From: Lichenihabitans psoromatis | GTDB taxonomy: Bacteria; Pseudomonadota; Alphaproteobacteria; Rhizobiales; Beijerinckiaceae | Length of the DNA: 64,000 bases | Assembly (NCBI RefSeq): GCF_004323635.1 | Contig: NZ_CP036515.1 | Location: 744,001-808,000, forward strand | Direction of reading: 5' to 3' | Shown here: positions 1 to 8,923 of the stretch, one piece after another | Numbering within the stretch: the stretch's first letter is position 1 | Layout of the letters: each line of letters opens with the position of its first letter | Position numbers and translations under genes: made by a program | The notes under the pieces: generated by a model | What the model saw: only the letters and a program-made list of their open reading frames with translations | Told to the model about the DNA's origin: nothing | Database searches by the model: none

Positions 1-1251
1 GACGTGAAATGGTCGCTCGAGCGCGCTCACGACCCGAAGAACGGCATCTGGAATTTTCTGCTCGAGGCACTGGATTCGGTCGAGATCAAAGACCCGAAGA
101 CCGTCGTCCTGGCGTTGAAACACACCGATCCGGCGATCCTGCCGGCGCTCAGCACCTTCAATGCCTCGATCATGCCGAAGAAGGCCTTCGAGGCGTCTGC
201 GGGCGCGACCGACGCCGACAAGGCCAAGACCTTCGGCGAGCATCCGATCGGCTCCGGCCCTTTCATGTTCCAATCCTGGAGCCGGGGTTCGGAAATGAAG
301 CTCGTCAAGAACCCCTATTATTGGCGCGATGGCGACGACGGGAAGAAGCTTCCCTACCTCGATGGCGTGACCTTCGAGGTCATCCCCGACGACGCAACCC
401 GCATCCTCAAGGTTCAGTCGGGCGAACTCGACGGCGCGGAATTCATCCCATTTTCGCGTGTCGAGGAACTGAAGGCCAATCCGGCGTTCAACATGGTGCT
501 GTTCCCCTCGACCCGCGTGTTCTACGGCAACCTCAACGTCCGCCCCAAGCTGACGGACGGAACCGCGAACCCGCTTGCCAACGAGAAGCTGCGGATGGCG
601 CTGAATTATGCCGCCGACAAGGACGCGCTGATCGCCATCGTGACCCACGGGGTCGGCACGCCGATGAGCTCGTTCATGTCGACCGCGACACCGATGCATG
701 TCGGTGAGGGAACTGAATTCCCGCTCGATGTCGAGAAAGCCAAGGCGCTGATGAAGGAGAGCGGCCTCAGCGGCGTCACCTTCTCGTGCCTGGTTTTGGC
801 CGGCAACGTCGATCAGGTCAGCACCGCCACCGCCTTGCAGCAGATGTGGAGCGAAATCGGGGTGACGCTCAAGATCGAGCAGGTCGACAATGCCACCATC
901 ACGTCGCGCTATCGCGCCGGCGACTTCTCGATGCGGCTCAGCGTGTGGACCGACGACATCGCCGATCCGAACGAGGCAACGTCCTATTTCGCTTATTACC
1001 CCACGATCCAATCGCAGCATTCCGGTTGGAAGAACGACGAGGTCGACGCGCTTTACGAAAAGTCGCAGAGCGAACTCGACCCCAAGGTCCGGGCCGGCCA
1101 GTTCGCCCGCATTCAGGAGCTTTACAAAACCGGCCCGATCGTGCCGCTGTTCGAGACGCCCTATCCGGTCGTCTTGAAAAAGAGCGTCAAGGGCTTCGTG
1201 CAAATCCCGCTCGGCAACAACATCTTCGTGGCGACCTCGCTGGAGAAGTAA
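1..1251 (+). CDS. ABC transporter substrate-binding protein, family 5 (peptide type), 5' partial
   Basis: Periplasmic binding protein that would deliver peptides (or a similar solute) to the permease pair just downstream. The reading frame is open from base 1: it begins in the conserved 'DVKWSLERA' segment of SBP_bac_5 proteins, so signal peptide and lobe I N-terminus lie outside the window. 416 residues are visible. Typical family features are the 'HPIGSGPFMFQSW' stretch (about residue 80), 'NPYYW', and 'LRMALNYAADKDALI' (about 197). The order SBP-permease-permease-ATPase-ATPase is the classic Dpp/Opp arrangement. Substrate is inferred from the two peptidase genes at the operon end; other family members carry nickel, glutathione or sugars. 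Confidence 0.93.
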   Translation, partial: DVKWSLERAHDPKNGIWNFLLEALDSVEIKDPKTVVLALKHTDPAILPALSTFNASIMPKKAFEASAGATDADKAKTFGEHPIGSGPFMFQSWSRGSEMKLVKNPYYWRDGDDGKKLPYLDGVTFEVIPDDATRILKVQSGELDGAEFIPFSRVEELKANPAFNMVLFPSTRVFYGNLNVRPKLTDGTANPLANEKLRMALNYAADKDALIAIVTHGVGTPMSSFMSTATPMHVGEGTEFPLDVEKAKALMKESGLSGVTFSCLVLAGNVDQVSTATALQQMWSEIGVTLKIEQVDNATITSRYRAGDFSMRLSVWTDDIADPNEATSYFAYYPTIQSQHSGWKNDEVDALYEKSQSELDPKVRAGQFARIQELYKTGPIVPLFETPYPVVLKKSVKGFVQIPLGNNIFVATSLEK

Positions 1252-1290
1252 GACAAGCCAATCCGGCTCCGTTCGGGCAGGATCGTGATG

Positions 1291-1318
1291 ACCTCCCGTT
1301 CGGATGGGAGGGGAGGTT
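1291..1318 (+). repeat. Intercistronic stem-loop after the binding-protein gene
   Basis: ACCTCCC at 1291-1297 can pair with GGGAGG at 1306-1311 or, alternatively, with GGGAGGT at 1312-1318. It sits 40 bases after the binding-protein stop and 70 bases before the permease start, with no T-run. Such hairpins commonly protect the abundant binding-protein mRNA and reduce downstream expression. That role is inferred. Confidence 0.45.
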
Positions 1319-1386
1319 GTCGCGCGCCTGATCTTCTGCAAAGTGAGCGTGGGCCGGCGACGATGCCGCCCCCGGAGACTTGAGCC

Positions 1387-2325
1387 GTGCTGAATCCGGG
1401 TTTCGTGATCCGCCGTATCCTGCAGATCATCCCGACGCTGCTGTTCATCCTTGTCGTGACTTTTGTGATCGTGCGCCTGCTCCCCGGCGATCCCTTGAGC
1501 GCGATCGCGGGTGATCGGGTGACGGATGCGGACGTGGCCCGCGCCAAGGCGCAATATGGGCTCGACCGTCCGCTGGTGCTGCAATTCGTGGCCTTCGTCG
1601 AACGCGTGCTGCACGGCGACCTCGGCCGTTCGTTCGTGATCCAGGTCCCGGTCTCGTCGCTGATCGCCGACCGGCTTCCGGTGACGCTGCTGCTGACCGG
1701 AATGGCGGCTCTCTTCGCGATTCTCATGGCGGTGCCGCTGGCTTTCGTGGCCGCGATGCGCCGCAACCGTCCGGCTGACGCGATCATCCGCGGCGCCTTT
1801 CAGGTCGGCCTGTCGATGCCGGTCTTCTACATCGGCCTCGTGCTGCTCACCGTCTTTTCGGCCACCCTGCGATGGTTTCCGGTCGGCGGCTATGGCAATG
1901 ACTGGGCCGACCATCTCTATCACCTGTTCCTCCCGGCCTTGACGCTCGCCGTCAGCCTCGCAGCCGTGCTGATGCGAAATCTGAGGGCCGCGATCGTCGA
2001 CGTGCTCGGGGCCGAATATGTCGATTTCGCCCGCGCCAAAGGCCTGCGCCCCCGGCTCATCATGCTGCGGCACGTGTTGCGGAACGCCTTGATCTCGACG
2101 GTGGCGTTGCTCGGCCCCACCATCGGCGTGTTGCTCGGCGGCGCCGTCATCACCGAGACCGTCTTCGCGATTCCTGGTGTTGGACGCCTGATGATCGACA
2201 GTATCTATGGGCGCGACTATCCCGTGATCCAGGGCCTCACGCTGGCGCTGGCCGTCGTGGTGTCGCTGATCTTCCTACTGACGGACCTGTTGCAGGCGGC
2301 GCTTGATCCGAGGGTGGCGCAGTGA
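1387..2325 (+). CDS. Peptide-type ABC transporter permease (DppB-like)
   Basis: Inner-membrane permease of a Dpp/Opp-family importer, 312 residues, usual for DppB. The N-terminus 'FVIRRILQIIPTLLFILVVT' is the typical first membrane helix. 'LLPGDP' follows at about 30, and the binding-protein-dependent transport EAA region is around 210-225 ('EYVDFARAKGLRPRLI'), where the ATPases dock. GTG start with GGAG nine bases upstream. The stop overlaps the next gene's GTG start (GTGA), so the two permeases are translationally coupled. Confidence 0.93.
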   Translation: MLNPGFVIRRILQIIPTLLFILVVTFVIVRLLPGDPLSAIAGDRVTDADVARAKAQYGLDRPLVLQFVAFVERVLHGDLGRSFVIQVPVSSLIADRLPVTLLLTGMAALFAILMAVPLAFVAAMRRNRPADAIIRGAFQVGLSMPVFYIGLVLLTVFSATLRWFPVGGYGNDWADHLYHLFLPALTLAVSLAAVLMRNLRAAIVDVLGAEYVDFARAKGLRPRLIMLRHVLRNALISTVALLGPTIGVLLGGAVITETVFAIPGVGRLMIDSIYGRDYPVIQGLTLALAVVVSLIFLLTDLLQAALDPRVAQ

Positions 2326-3191
2326 CGGCCGCCGAAGATCTGATCTCGTCGCCAATGCCCCGACGACGGACGCGCGCGCGGCTATCCTTGCGGGTGACAC
2401 CGACTCTCGTGCTCGCGGTCGTGATCCTTGGCTTTGCCCTCTTGATGGCTGTCGAACCGCAATGGTTCGCGCCGCGCAGCCCCACCACCTTCGACTACAA
2501 GGCGATCCTTAAAGGCCCCTCGCTCGCCCATCCGTTCGGCACCGACAACTTCGGGCGCGATATTCTCTCGCGCACCATCTGGGCTTTCCGCATCGACCTG
2601 CAGATCGCGATTTTCGGCACGCTCTTCCCATTCGTCTTCGGCACGCTGGTCGGTGCCGTCGTCGGCTATTACGGCGGCTGGGTCGAGAGCGTGTTCGGCC
2701 GCTTCGTCGACGCGATCGTGACGTTTCCGTTTCTCGTGCTGGTCATCGCCATCGTGGCGGTGTTGGGCCCTGGCCTCATCAACCTCTATATCGCGATCAG
2801 CGCGGTCGGCTGGATCTTCTACGCCAGGATCATCGCGGCTGAATTCAAGGTGCAGAAGCGGCTCGATTATGCCTCGGCCGGTCGGGTCATGGGCTACAGC
2901 ACGCCGCGTATCATCCTGCGCCACCTGCTGCCCAACGCGATCACGCCCGCGATCGTCTATTGGATGACCGATATGGCGCTGTGCATCCTGCTCGGCTCCA
3001 GCCTCGGTTATCTCGGGCTCGGGGCGCAACCACCCGCCGCCGAATGGGGCGTGCTGATCGCCGACGGAAAAAACTACATGTCGACCGCATGGTGGATCTC
3101 GATCTTCCCCGGCATCGCCATCGTGATCACCGGCCTCGGGTTCAGCCTGCTCGGCGATGCTCTGTCGGATCTCTTGAGACCGCGCCGATGA
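2322..3191 (+). CDS. Peptide-type ABC transporter permease (DppC-like)
   Basis: Second membrane subunit of the importer, 289 residues. It has the DppC-type N-terminal segment followed by 'HPFGTDNFGRDILSR' (about 67-81), a hallmark of this subfamily, and an EAA loop 'LDYASAGRVMGYSTPRIILRH' split around 185-205. About six hydrophobic segments. GTG start inside the previous stop; ATGA overlap with the next ATPase. Forms a heterodimer with the upstream permease. Confidence 0.93.
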   Translation: MTAAEDLISSPMPRRRTRARLSLRVTPTLVLAVVILGFALLMAVEPQWFAPRSPTTFDYKAILKGPSLAHPFGTDNFGRDILSRTIWAFRIDLQIAIFGTLFPFVFGTLVGAVVGYYGGWVESVFGRFVDAIVTFPFLVLVIAIVAVLGPGLINLYIAISAVGWIFYARIIAAEFKVQKRLDYASAGRVMGYSTPRIILRHLLPNAITPAIVYWMTDMALCILLGSSLGYLGLGAQPPAAEWGVLIADGKNYMSTAWWISIFPGIAIVITGLGFSLLGDALSDLLRPRR

Positions 3192-4171
3192 CGACGCTGA
3201 CGGTGCGCGACCTCACCGCCACCTTCACGGGCCCGGCCGGCCCGGTGCGCGCCGTCGACGGCGTGAGTTTCGAGATCGGCGACGGCGAGATCATCGGACT
3301 TGTCGGTGAGTCGGGCTCGGGCAAGAGCGTCACGCTGCGCTCGTTGCTGCGGATGCTGCGGCCACCCGGCACGGTCAGCGGGTCCGTCGTCTGGAACGGC
3401 GTCGATCTCTTGGCGCTGCCCGAGGCCAAGCTGCGCGCGGTGCGGGGTGGAGAGATCGCGATGATCTTCCAGGAACCCATGACGGCGCTCAACCCGGTCC
3501 TGACGGTGTTTCAGCAGATCGACGAGACGCTGGCGACCCACACCGATCTGTCGAAAGCCGCGCGCAAAGCGCGCGCCGTCGACTTGCTGGATCTTGTCGG
3601 CATTCCGGCCGCGACAGAGCGGCTCGATCATTATCCGCATGAGTTCTCGGGCGGCATGCGCCAGCGCGTTATGATCGCGATCGCGCTGGCGGGCGAACCG
3701 CGCCTGCTGCTGGCCGATGAACCCACGACGGCGCTCGATGTGACGATCCAGGATCAGATCCTGAAGCTCATCGTCGATCTGCGCGACCGGCTCGGCATGA
3801 GCGTCATTCTGGTGACGCATGATCTCGGCGTCGTGGCACAGACCTGCTCCCGCGTTGCCGTCATGTATGCGGGCCGCATCGTGGAAAGCGGGTCGGTCGC
3901 AAGCCTCTTCGCCGAACCGCACCATCCCTACACACGCGGTTTGCTCGGCTCGGTGCCGCGCCCGGGGCAGGAGCGGCAGCCCTTGCTGTCGATCGACGGG
4001 ACGCCGCCGTCGCTGGCCGACATGCCGCAGGGTTGCGCCTTTCATCCGCGCTGCAGCTTCAAAACGGAAATCTGCACAGCGGAGCGCCCGCCGCTCGCCT
4101 CTATCGCGCCCGGCCGGCTGGTCGCCTGTTTCCATCATGAAGTGGTCGCGGCGGCGGGGCTGAGCCGATGA
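3188..4171 (+). CDS. Peptide-type ABC transporter ATP-binding protein (DppD-like)
   Basis: Cytoplasmic ATPase, 327 residues. Walker A GESGSGKS at 40-47, signature FSGGMRQR, Walker B LLLADEP with the catalytic Glu, and switch His in 'LVTHDLG'. The C-terminal oligopeptide-transporter extension has the Cys pattern 'GCAFHPRC...C...ACFHH', which in some family members binds an iron-sulfur cluster. I chose the ATG at 3188 because it overlaps the permease stop (ATGA) and gives the normal N-terminus 'MTTLTVRDL'. The frame is open further upstream, but that part only shadows the permease. Confidence 0.93.
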   Translation: MTTLTVRDLTATFTGPAGPVRAVDGVSFEIGDGEIIGLVGESGSGKSVTLRSLLRMLRPPGTVSGSVVWNGVDLLALPEAKLRAVRGGEIAMIFQEPMTALNPVLTVFQQIDETLATHTDLSKAARKARAVDLLDLVGIPAATERLDHYPHEFSGGMRQRVMIAIALAGEPRLLLADEPTTALDVTIQDQILKLIVDLRDRLGMSVILVTHDLGVVAQTCSRVAVMYAGRIVESGSVASLFAEPHHPYTRGLLGSVPRPGQERQPLLSIDGTPPSLADMPQGCAFHPRCSFKTEICTAERPPLASIAPGRLVACFHHEVVAAAGLSR

Positions 4172-5214
4172 CCGCCATCACGACCGCCCCGTCGATCCTC
4201 CGCATCGACGACCTCGTCGTGCGCTTTGCCATGGCGCGCGCCTGGACCGACCGGCTGACCGGGAAGCCGCAGCGGGTCGTGCATGCGCTGAACGGCATCA
4301 CCCTCGATCTGCGGCGCGGCGAGACGCTCGGGATCGTCGGCGAAAGCGGTTGTGGAAAGTCGACCTTAGCGCGTGCCATCGTCCGGCTGATCGACCCGAG
4401 CGCGGGCCGCGTCGTCTTCGACGGAATCGATATCGCGACGCTCCACGGGAGCGACCGCCGCGCCTTCAATCGCCGCGTCCAGATGGTGTTCCAGGATCCC
4501 TACGGCTCGCTCAATCCGCGCATGACCGTCCGGCAGGTGCTGACCGAGGCGTTGAGCGTGCATCGGATGCGCCCCTCGGCCGACATCCCGGCCCGCGTCG
4601 CCGAACTTCTCGATCTCGTGCGCCTGCCGACCGATGCGGCCGACCGCCTGCCGCATGAATTTTCGGGCGGACAACGGCAGCGGATCGGCATCGCCCGCGC
4701 GCTCGCGGTCGAACCCGACATTCTGGTGGCGGACGAGCTCGTCTCGGCGCTCGACGTGTCGGTGCAGGCCCAGGTCGTCAACCTGCTGCTCGAATTGCAG
4801 AATCGCCTCAATCTGACGGTGCTGTTCGTGGCCCACGACCTGCGTCTCGTGCGGCATTTCTCGCACCGGGTCGCCGTCATGTATCTCGGCGCAGTAGTCG
4901 AGATCGGCGACGCCGAGGCTGTATTTTCGGCGCCGCGCCACCCTTATACGCGCGCCCTCATCGACGCCGCACCCGAGATGGACCCCGGGCGCCGCAGCCG
5001 CGCCCCGGCGGTGCGGGGTGAATTGCCGAGCCCCGTCAACCTCCCCTCGGGATGCGCCTTCCACACCCGCTGTCCGCATGCGTTCGACCGCTGCATCACC
5101 GAGCGTCCGGTGCTGACGACGCGCGGCGACGGCCATCTCGCGGCCTGTCACTTGAGCGCATTCGGCGATCCAGCCGCGAGCCCCGAGCCGGCGCCAACGA
5201 GGAGCGACCCATGA
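4168..5214 (+). CDS. Peptide-type ABC transporter ATP-binding protein (DppF-like)
   Basis: Second ATPase, 348 residues, pairing with the DppD-like subunit. Walker A GESGCGKS, signature FSGGQRQR, Walker B ILVADELVSALD and C-terminal Cys motif 'GCAFHTRCPHAFDRC'. The Walker B segment reads ADELVSALD, where ADEPVSALD is usual: Pro is replaced by Leu and the catalytic Glu is kept. Starts with ATGA overlap and ends in another ATGA overlap with the peptidase gene, so the whole transporter and peptidase are one coupled operon. Confidence 0.92.
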   Translation: MTAITTAPSILRIDDLVVRFAMARAWTDRLTGKPQRVVHALNGITLDLRRGETLGIVGESGCGKSTLARAIVRLIDPSAGRVVFDGIDIATLHGSDRRAFNRRVQMVFQDPYGSLNPRMTVRQVLTEALSVHRMRPSADIPARVAELLDLVRLPTDAADRLPHEFSGGQRQRIGIARALAVEPDILVADELVSALDVSVQAQVVNLLLELQNRLNLTVLFVAHDLRLVRHFSHRVAVMYLGAVVEIGDAEAVFSAPRHPYTRALIDAAPEMDPGRRSRAPAVRGELPSPVNLPSGCAFHTRCPHAFDRCITERPVLTTRGDGHLAACHLSAFGDPAASPEPAPTRSDP

Positions 5215-6728
5215 GCCTTGCGCCCTATGACAAGCAGATGGGGCAGATCGCCGATCTGCTCTGCGCCGTCAATGTGCTGCATTGGGATGCCCGCACCCTC
5301 ATGCCAGCCGCAGGCGCGGCAGCGCGCGGCAAACAGATCGCCACGCTGACGGGTCTTGCGCGCGATCTTGCGACCGGGGAGGCGTTCCGGGCCGCCCTCG
5401 ATGCGGCCTCGGAGGTGACAGCGGCGCTGCCGGCCGACGACCTGTCGCGCCGTGCCATCGATCAGACGCGCCTCGCCGTCGAGACGCTGCGTCGGATTCC
5501 GAAGAGCCTGATCGTCGAAGCGGCCGATCTTGCGGCGCGCGCCGAATCGGCCTGGGTCGAGGCGCGACGAACCAACGATTTCGATGGGTTCGCGCCCTAT
5601 CTCGAACGCACGGTCGCGTTGCAGCGCCAGCGTGCCGAGGCGATCGGCTATGCCGAGCACCCTTATGACGCGCTGGTCGGTCAGTACGAGCCAGGCATGA
5701 CGTTGGCCCGTCTCGATACGCTCTATGCGACGCTACGGGCTGGATTGCTGCCCCTCATCGAACGGGCCAGGAGCCTGCCGGAGCCACGGCTCGACCTGCT
5801 GCGCGGACCCTTCCCGATCCCGGACCAAAAAGCGTTCGCGTCCGCGATGGCGGCGCGCATGGGCTATGATTTCGCCTGTGGTCGGCTCGACGACACGGCC
5901 CATCCGTTCGAGATCTCGTTCGATCGGACGGACGTCCGGATCACCGGCCGGTTTCGCGACACTTGGCTGCCGAGCGGTTTCTTCGGCGTGTGGCACGAGG
6001 CCGGTCACGGCATGTACGAGCAGGGCCTCGACCCCGCGTTCAGCCGCTCGATCTTCGCGACCGATCTCGTCGGGCTTTACGCGGTCGGCGGCGCCAGCTT
6101 CGGGATGCACGAAAGCCAGTCGCGCCTGTGGGAAAACCGGGTCGGCCGGTCGCGGCGCTTCTGGGCGCTGCATTGTGCCGAAGCGCAGGCTGCGTTCCCA
6201 CGCCAGTTGGCGGGCGCCCATGCCGACACCCTTTGGCGGGCCGTCAATCACGTCGCGCCGGGTCTCATCCGGGTCGAAGCAGACGAATTGACCTACGATC
6301 TGCACGTCATGTTCCGGACGGACCTCGAAGCCGCCCTGATGGCGGGCGACCTTGCGGTCCGCGACCTCCCGGGTGCCTGGTCGGACGTCGTTCGGCGCGA
6401 CCTTGGCCTCGATGTGCCGAACCATCGGAACGGCGTGCTTCAGGACGTGCATTGGGCGGCCGGTCTCATGGGCTCGTTTCCGACCTACACGCTCGGCAAT
6501 GTCATGAGCTCGCAGCTGTTCGCCGCCGCTGGCCGCGACGCCGGCGTCACGACCGGCCTCGAGTGCGGCGACTATGCCCCGCTTGCGGCGTGGCTCGGCG
6601 CCAACGTCCACCGGCACGGCCGCAGCCTCACACCCGACGCGATCCTGCGGCGCGCAACCGGCTCGTCGCTTGACCCCGCCCCCTATCTCGCCGATCTGAC
6701 CCGCAAGGTCGATCAGTTGGCGGCGTGA
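5211..6728 (+). CDS. M32 family metallocarboxypeptidase
   Basis: Zinc carboxypeptidase of the Taq family, removing C-terminal residues from peptides in the cytoplasm. 505 residues, the normal family length. The catalytic HExxH motif is HEAGH at 262-266, in the conserved context 'GVWHEAGHGMYEQGL', with 'GMHESQSRLWEN' about 40 residues on supplying the third zinc ligand. The ATG at 5211 overlaps the ATPase stop (ATGA) and follows GAGGAG. Position at the end of a peptide-import operon suggests it digests the imported peptides. Confidence 0.93.
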   Translation: MSLAPYDKQMGQIADLLCAVNVLHWDARTLMPAAGAAARGKQIATLTGLARDLATGEAFRAALDAASEVTAALPADDLSRRAIDQTRLAVETLRRIPKSLIVEAADLAARAESAWVEARRTNDFDGFAPYLERTVALQRQRAEAIGYAEHPYDALVGQYEPGMTLARLDTLYATLRAGLLPLIERARSLPEPRLDLLRGPFPIPDQKAFASAMAARMGYDFACGRLDDTAHPFEISFDRTDVRITGRFRDTWLPSGFFGVWHEAGHGMYEQGLDPAFSRSIFATDLVGLYAVGGASFGMHESQSRLWENRVGRSRRFWALHCAEAQAAFPRQLAGAHADTLWRAVNHVAPGLIRVEADELTYDLHVMFRTDLEAALMAGDLAVRDLPGAWSDVVRRDLGLDVPNHRNGVLQDVHWAAGLMGSFPTYTLGNVMSSQLFAAAGRDAGVTTGLECGDYAPLAAWLGANVHRHGRSLTPDAILRRATGSSLDPAPYLADLTRKVDQLAA

Positions 6729-6745
6729 CCGAAGGAACAGTCTCG

Positions 6746-7702
6746 ATGAATCAGAGCGTATTGGCGATCCACGGTGGCTGCGGCGTCCTGGCCAGGGAAG
6801 ACCTCAGCGATGCGGAATGGAGGGAGGCACGTCAGCACCTCACCGAGGCGCTGCGGGCCGGCTGGGCTGTGCTGACGCGCGGCGGACGTGCGGTCGATGC
6901 GGTCGAGGCCGCGGTCGTCGTGATGGAAGATTCGCCGCATTTCAACGCCGGCCACGGCGCGGCGCTCAACCACGACGGCCTTCATGAACTTGATGCCTCG
7001 ATCATGGACGGCGCGACCCTTGCGGCCGGCGCGATCGTGGCGGCGCAGCGGATCCGCAACCCGGTCAAGGCGGCGCGCGCCGTGCTGGAGAGCGGCACGC
7101 TCGCGATGCTGACCGGCCCATCCGCCGACCTTTATGCGGAAGCCCATGGGGTCGAGCTCGTCGACCAGAGCTACTTCACCACCGAGCGGCGCCGGGACGC
7201 GCTCGCCAGCATGATCCGGCGCGGACAGGATGGCACCCTCGCCTCGGCCAGCGAGGCCGAGAAGCACGGCACGGTCGGGGCGGTGGCGCTCGATCGGCAC
7301 GGCCATCTCGCGGCCGCGACCTCGACCGGCGGCTACACCAACAAACCGGCGGGACGTGTCGGTGACAGCCCGATCATCGGTGCAGGCACCTATGCGCGTG
7401 ACGGCGTCTGTGCCGTCTCCGGCACCGGCCAGGGCGAGTATTTTATTCGACACGTTCTCGGGCATGAGATCGCCAGTCGGATCGCCTATCTCGGCGAAAG
7501 CCTCGCGACCGCGACCGACACGGTGCTGGCCGATCTCGCGCCCTATCGCATCGGTGCCGGCTTGGTCTCGGTCGACGCCACGGGCCATGTCGCGGCGCCG
7601 TTCAACACGGGCGGCATGTTTCGCGGCTGGGTCATGGCCAACGGCGATGCCAGCGTCGGCATCCATGCCGAGATCGCGCCGGTCGGCAACTTCGGCTCTT
7701 AA
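6746..7702 (+). CDS. Isoaspartyl peptidase/L-asparaginase (Ntn hydrolase)
   Basis: Plant-type asparaginase that cleaves itself into alpha and beta subunits and hydrolyses isoaspartyl dipeptides and asparagine. 318 residues. The nucleophile is Thr176 in 'KHGTVGAVALD', followed by the conserved 'STGGYTNKPAGRVGDSP' and 'GTGQGEYFIR'. N-terminus 'LAIHGGCG' fits the family (usually HGGAG). I chose ATG 6746 because GAAGGA lies nine bases upstream; a GTG at 6725 overlapping the previous stop is also possible. Together with the M32 enzyme it completes a peptide-salvage operon. Confidence 0.92.
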   Translation: MNQSVLAIHGGCGVLAREDLSDAEWREARQHLTEALRAGWAVLTRGGRAVDAVEAAVVVMEDSPHFNAGHGAALNHDGLHELDASIMDGATLAAGAIVAAQRIRNPVKAARAVLESGTLAMLTGPSADLYAEAHGVELVDQSYFTTERRRDALASMIRRGQDGTLASASEAEKHGTVGAVALDRHGHLAAATSTGGYTNKPAGRVGDSPIIGAGTYARDGVCAVSGTGQGEYFIRHVLGHEIASRIAYLGESLATATDTVLADLAPYRIGAGLVSVDATGHVAAPFNTGGMFRGWVMANGDASVGIHAEIAPVGNFGS

Positions 7703-7706
7703 AGCC

Positions 7707-8726
7707 TCAGGGCCGCTCCAGCACAGGCGGCACCATCACGAAAGGCCGTGCGATCTGCTCGGCCTCACCAAGCGCCGTAAACGCTTCCTCGATCATCACC
7801 TCGACGTTCTGCCGCAGCATCGAAACGTCGAACGGCAGCGAGGCGGCAAACGGGTCCCAGTCGAAACAACCGACCACGAGTTGTTCGAGCGACCGCGGCG
7901 GCAAGGTCGCGGCAAATTGGACGAGACCCTCGAAGACCGCGATCGAGCTGATGAAGAGCCCGACCGGAAGCCGGCCCTGAACCTCGAGATAATGCTGGAG
8001 GGCCGCCTTTGCGGCAGCTGGGGGATAACCGCATCGCATCAACATGCTGCCGGAGGGCCGGATACCCTGGGCCCCGAGCGCATCCGTGAAGCCGGCGACG
8101 CGATTGTCGGTCGCATATTCGCCGGCGACGCCGCCGAGATAGAGCAGGCTCGTGGGGTCGCCCCCGCGTGCCCGAATCTTGCCGATCAGCAGATCGGTGA
8201 GTTGGCGCGCTCCGGCCCGGTTGTCCGACACGACCGAGGGAGCCGCCTCGCCAGGCAGATCGATGTTGACGCATGGCGTGTCGGACGCCCCGCATAACCG
8301 GTTCAACGGCTCGGGTTCCGCCACGCCGACGATGAACAGAAATTCGACCTGCTGGGCCAGGAGGGTCTCGGTGACCTTGACCTCGGACGGGCCGTCGCGC
8401 TGCGTGCTGACCACGATCGGGCAGAGGGAGCGACGCCGCGCCTCGGCCTCGAAAGTTTCGGCCAGATCGGCGAAAAACCGATTGCGATAATGCGGCAGGA
8501 TCATACCGGCGAGGCCGGAGCGGGACAGACGGAGCCCGCGCGCCTTCAAGTTGACGTTGTAGCCGAGCGTCCGCGCGCTTTCGAGCACGCGCTGCGCCGT
8601 GTCCTCCTTGATCCGATAGCGGGCCCAACTCCCGTTCAGCACGAGGCTGACGGTCGAGGCCGAGGCCTTCGTGGCCGTCGCGATATCGTAGATGGTTGCT
8701 TTTCGTCCGCCTGCGGCGCGTGCCAT
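7707..8726 (-). CDS. LacI family transcriptional regulator
   Basis: Sugar-responsive repressor, 339 residues. The N-terminal helix-turn-helix is at about 11-30 ('TIYDIATATKASASTVSLVL'), followed by the hinge helix region and a periplasmic-binding-like effector domain. It is divergent from the sugar ABC transporter 197 bp away, and a perfect inverted repeat lies in between, so local control of the transporter and itself is likely. The stop is only 4 bases from the asparaginase stop (convergent). The inducer cannot be told from sequence. Confidence 0.92.
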   Translation of the reverse strand: MARAAGGRKATIYDIATATKASASTVSLVLNGSWARYRIKEDTAQRVLESARTLGYNVNLKARGLRLSRSGLAGMILPHYRNRFFADLAETFEAEARRRSLCPIVVSTQRDGPSEVKVTETLLAQQVEFLFIVGVAEPEPLNRLCGASDTPCVNIDLPGEAAPSVVSDNRAGARQLTDLLIGKIRARGGDPTSLLYLGGVAGEYATDNRVAGFTDALGAQGIRPSGSMLMRCGYPPAAAKAALQHYLEVQGRLPVGLFISSIAVFEGLVQFAATLPPRSLEQLVVGCFDWDPFAASLPFDVSMLRQNVEVMIEEAFTALGEAEQIARPFVMVPPVLERP

Positions 8727-8791
8727 TGGGGTTCTTCTCCCGTTCGAACGGACTTGCCACGTTTCTTGCGCGAACGTCGAGCGATTGCCGT

Positions 8792-8821
8792 TTGACAGAG
8801 ATTGCTAAATAGATTTAGCTA
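8792..8821 (+). promoter_or_regulatory. Probable promoter and LacI-type operator of the sugar ABC operon
   Basis: TTGACA at 8792-8797 and TAGCTA at 8816-8821 are spaced by 18 bp and point toward the binding-protein gene. The inverted repeat GCTAAAT-AG-ATTTAGC at 8804-8819 is perfect (7-2-7) and fills the spacer and -10, an ideal repressor position. Its core TAAATAGATTTA resembles LacI-family operators. Binding by the adjacent regulator is inferred. Confidence 0.7.
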
Positions 8822-8923
8822 TTCGTCAAGCGCGATGCGGATGAGCCGCCGCGCCGTCAAGATCGAGCGGCACAGTCGCCACGCACGACCCCGGAGGGGC
8901 GGGCGATTATCAGGGAGGATATC

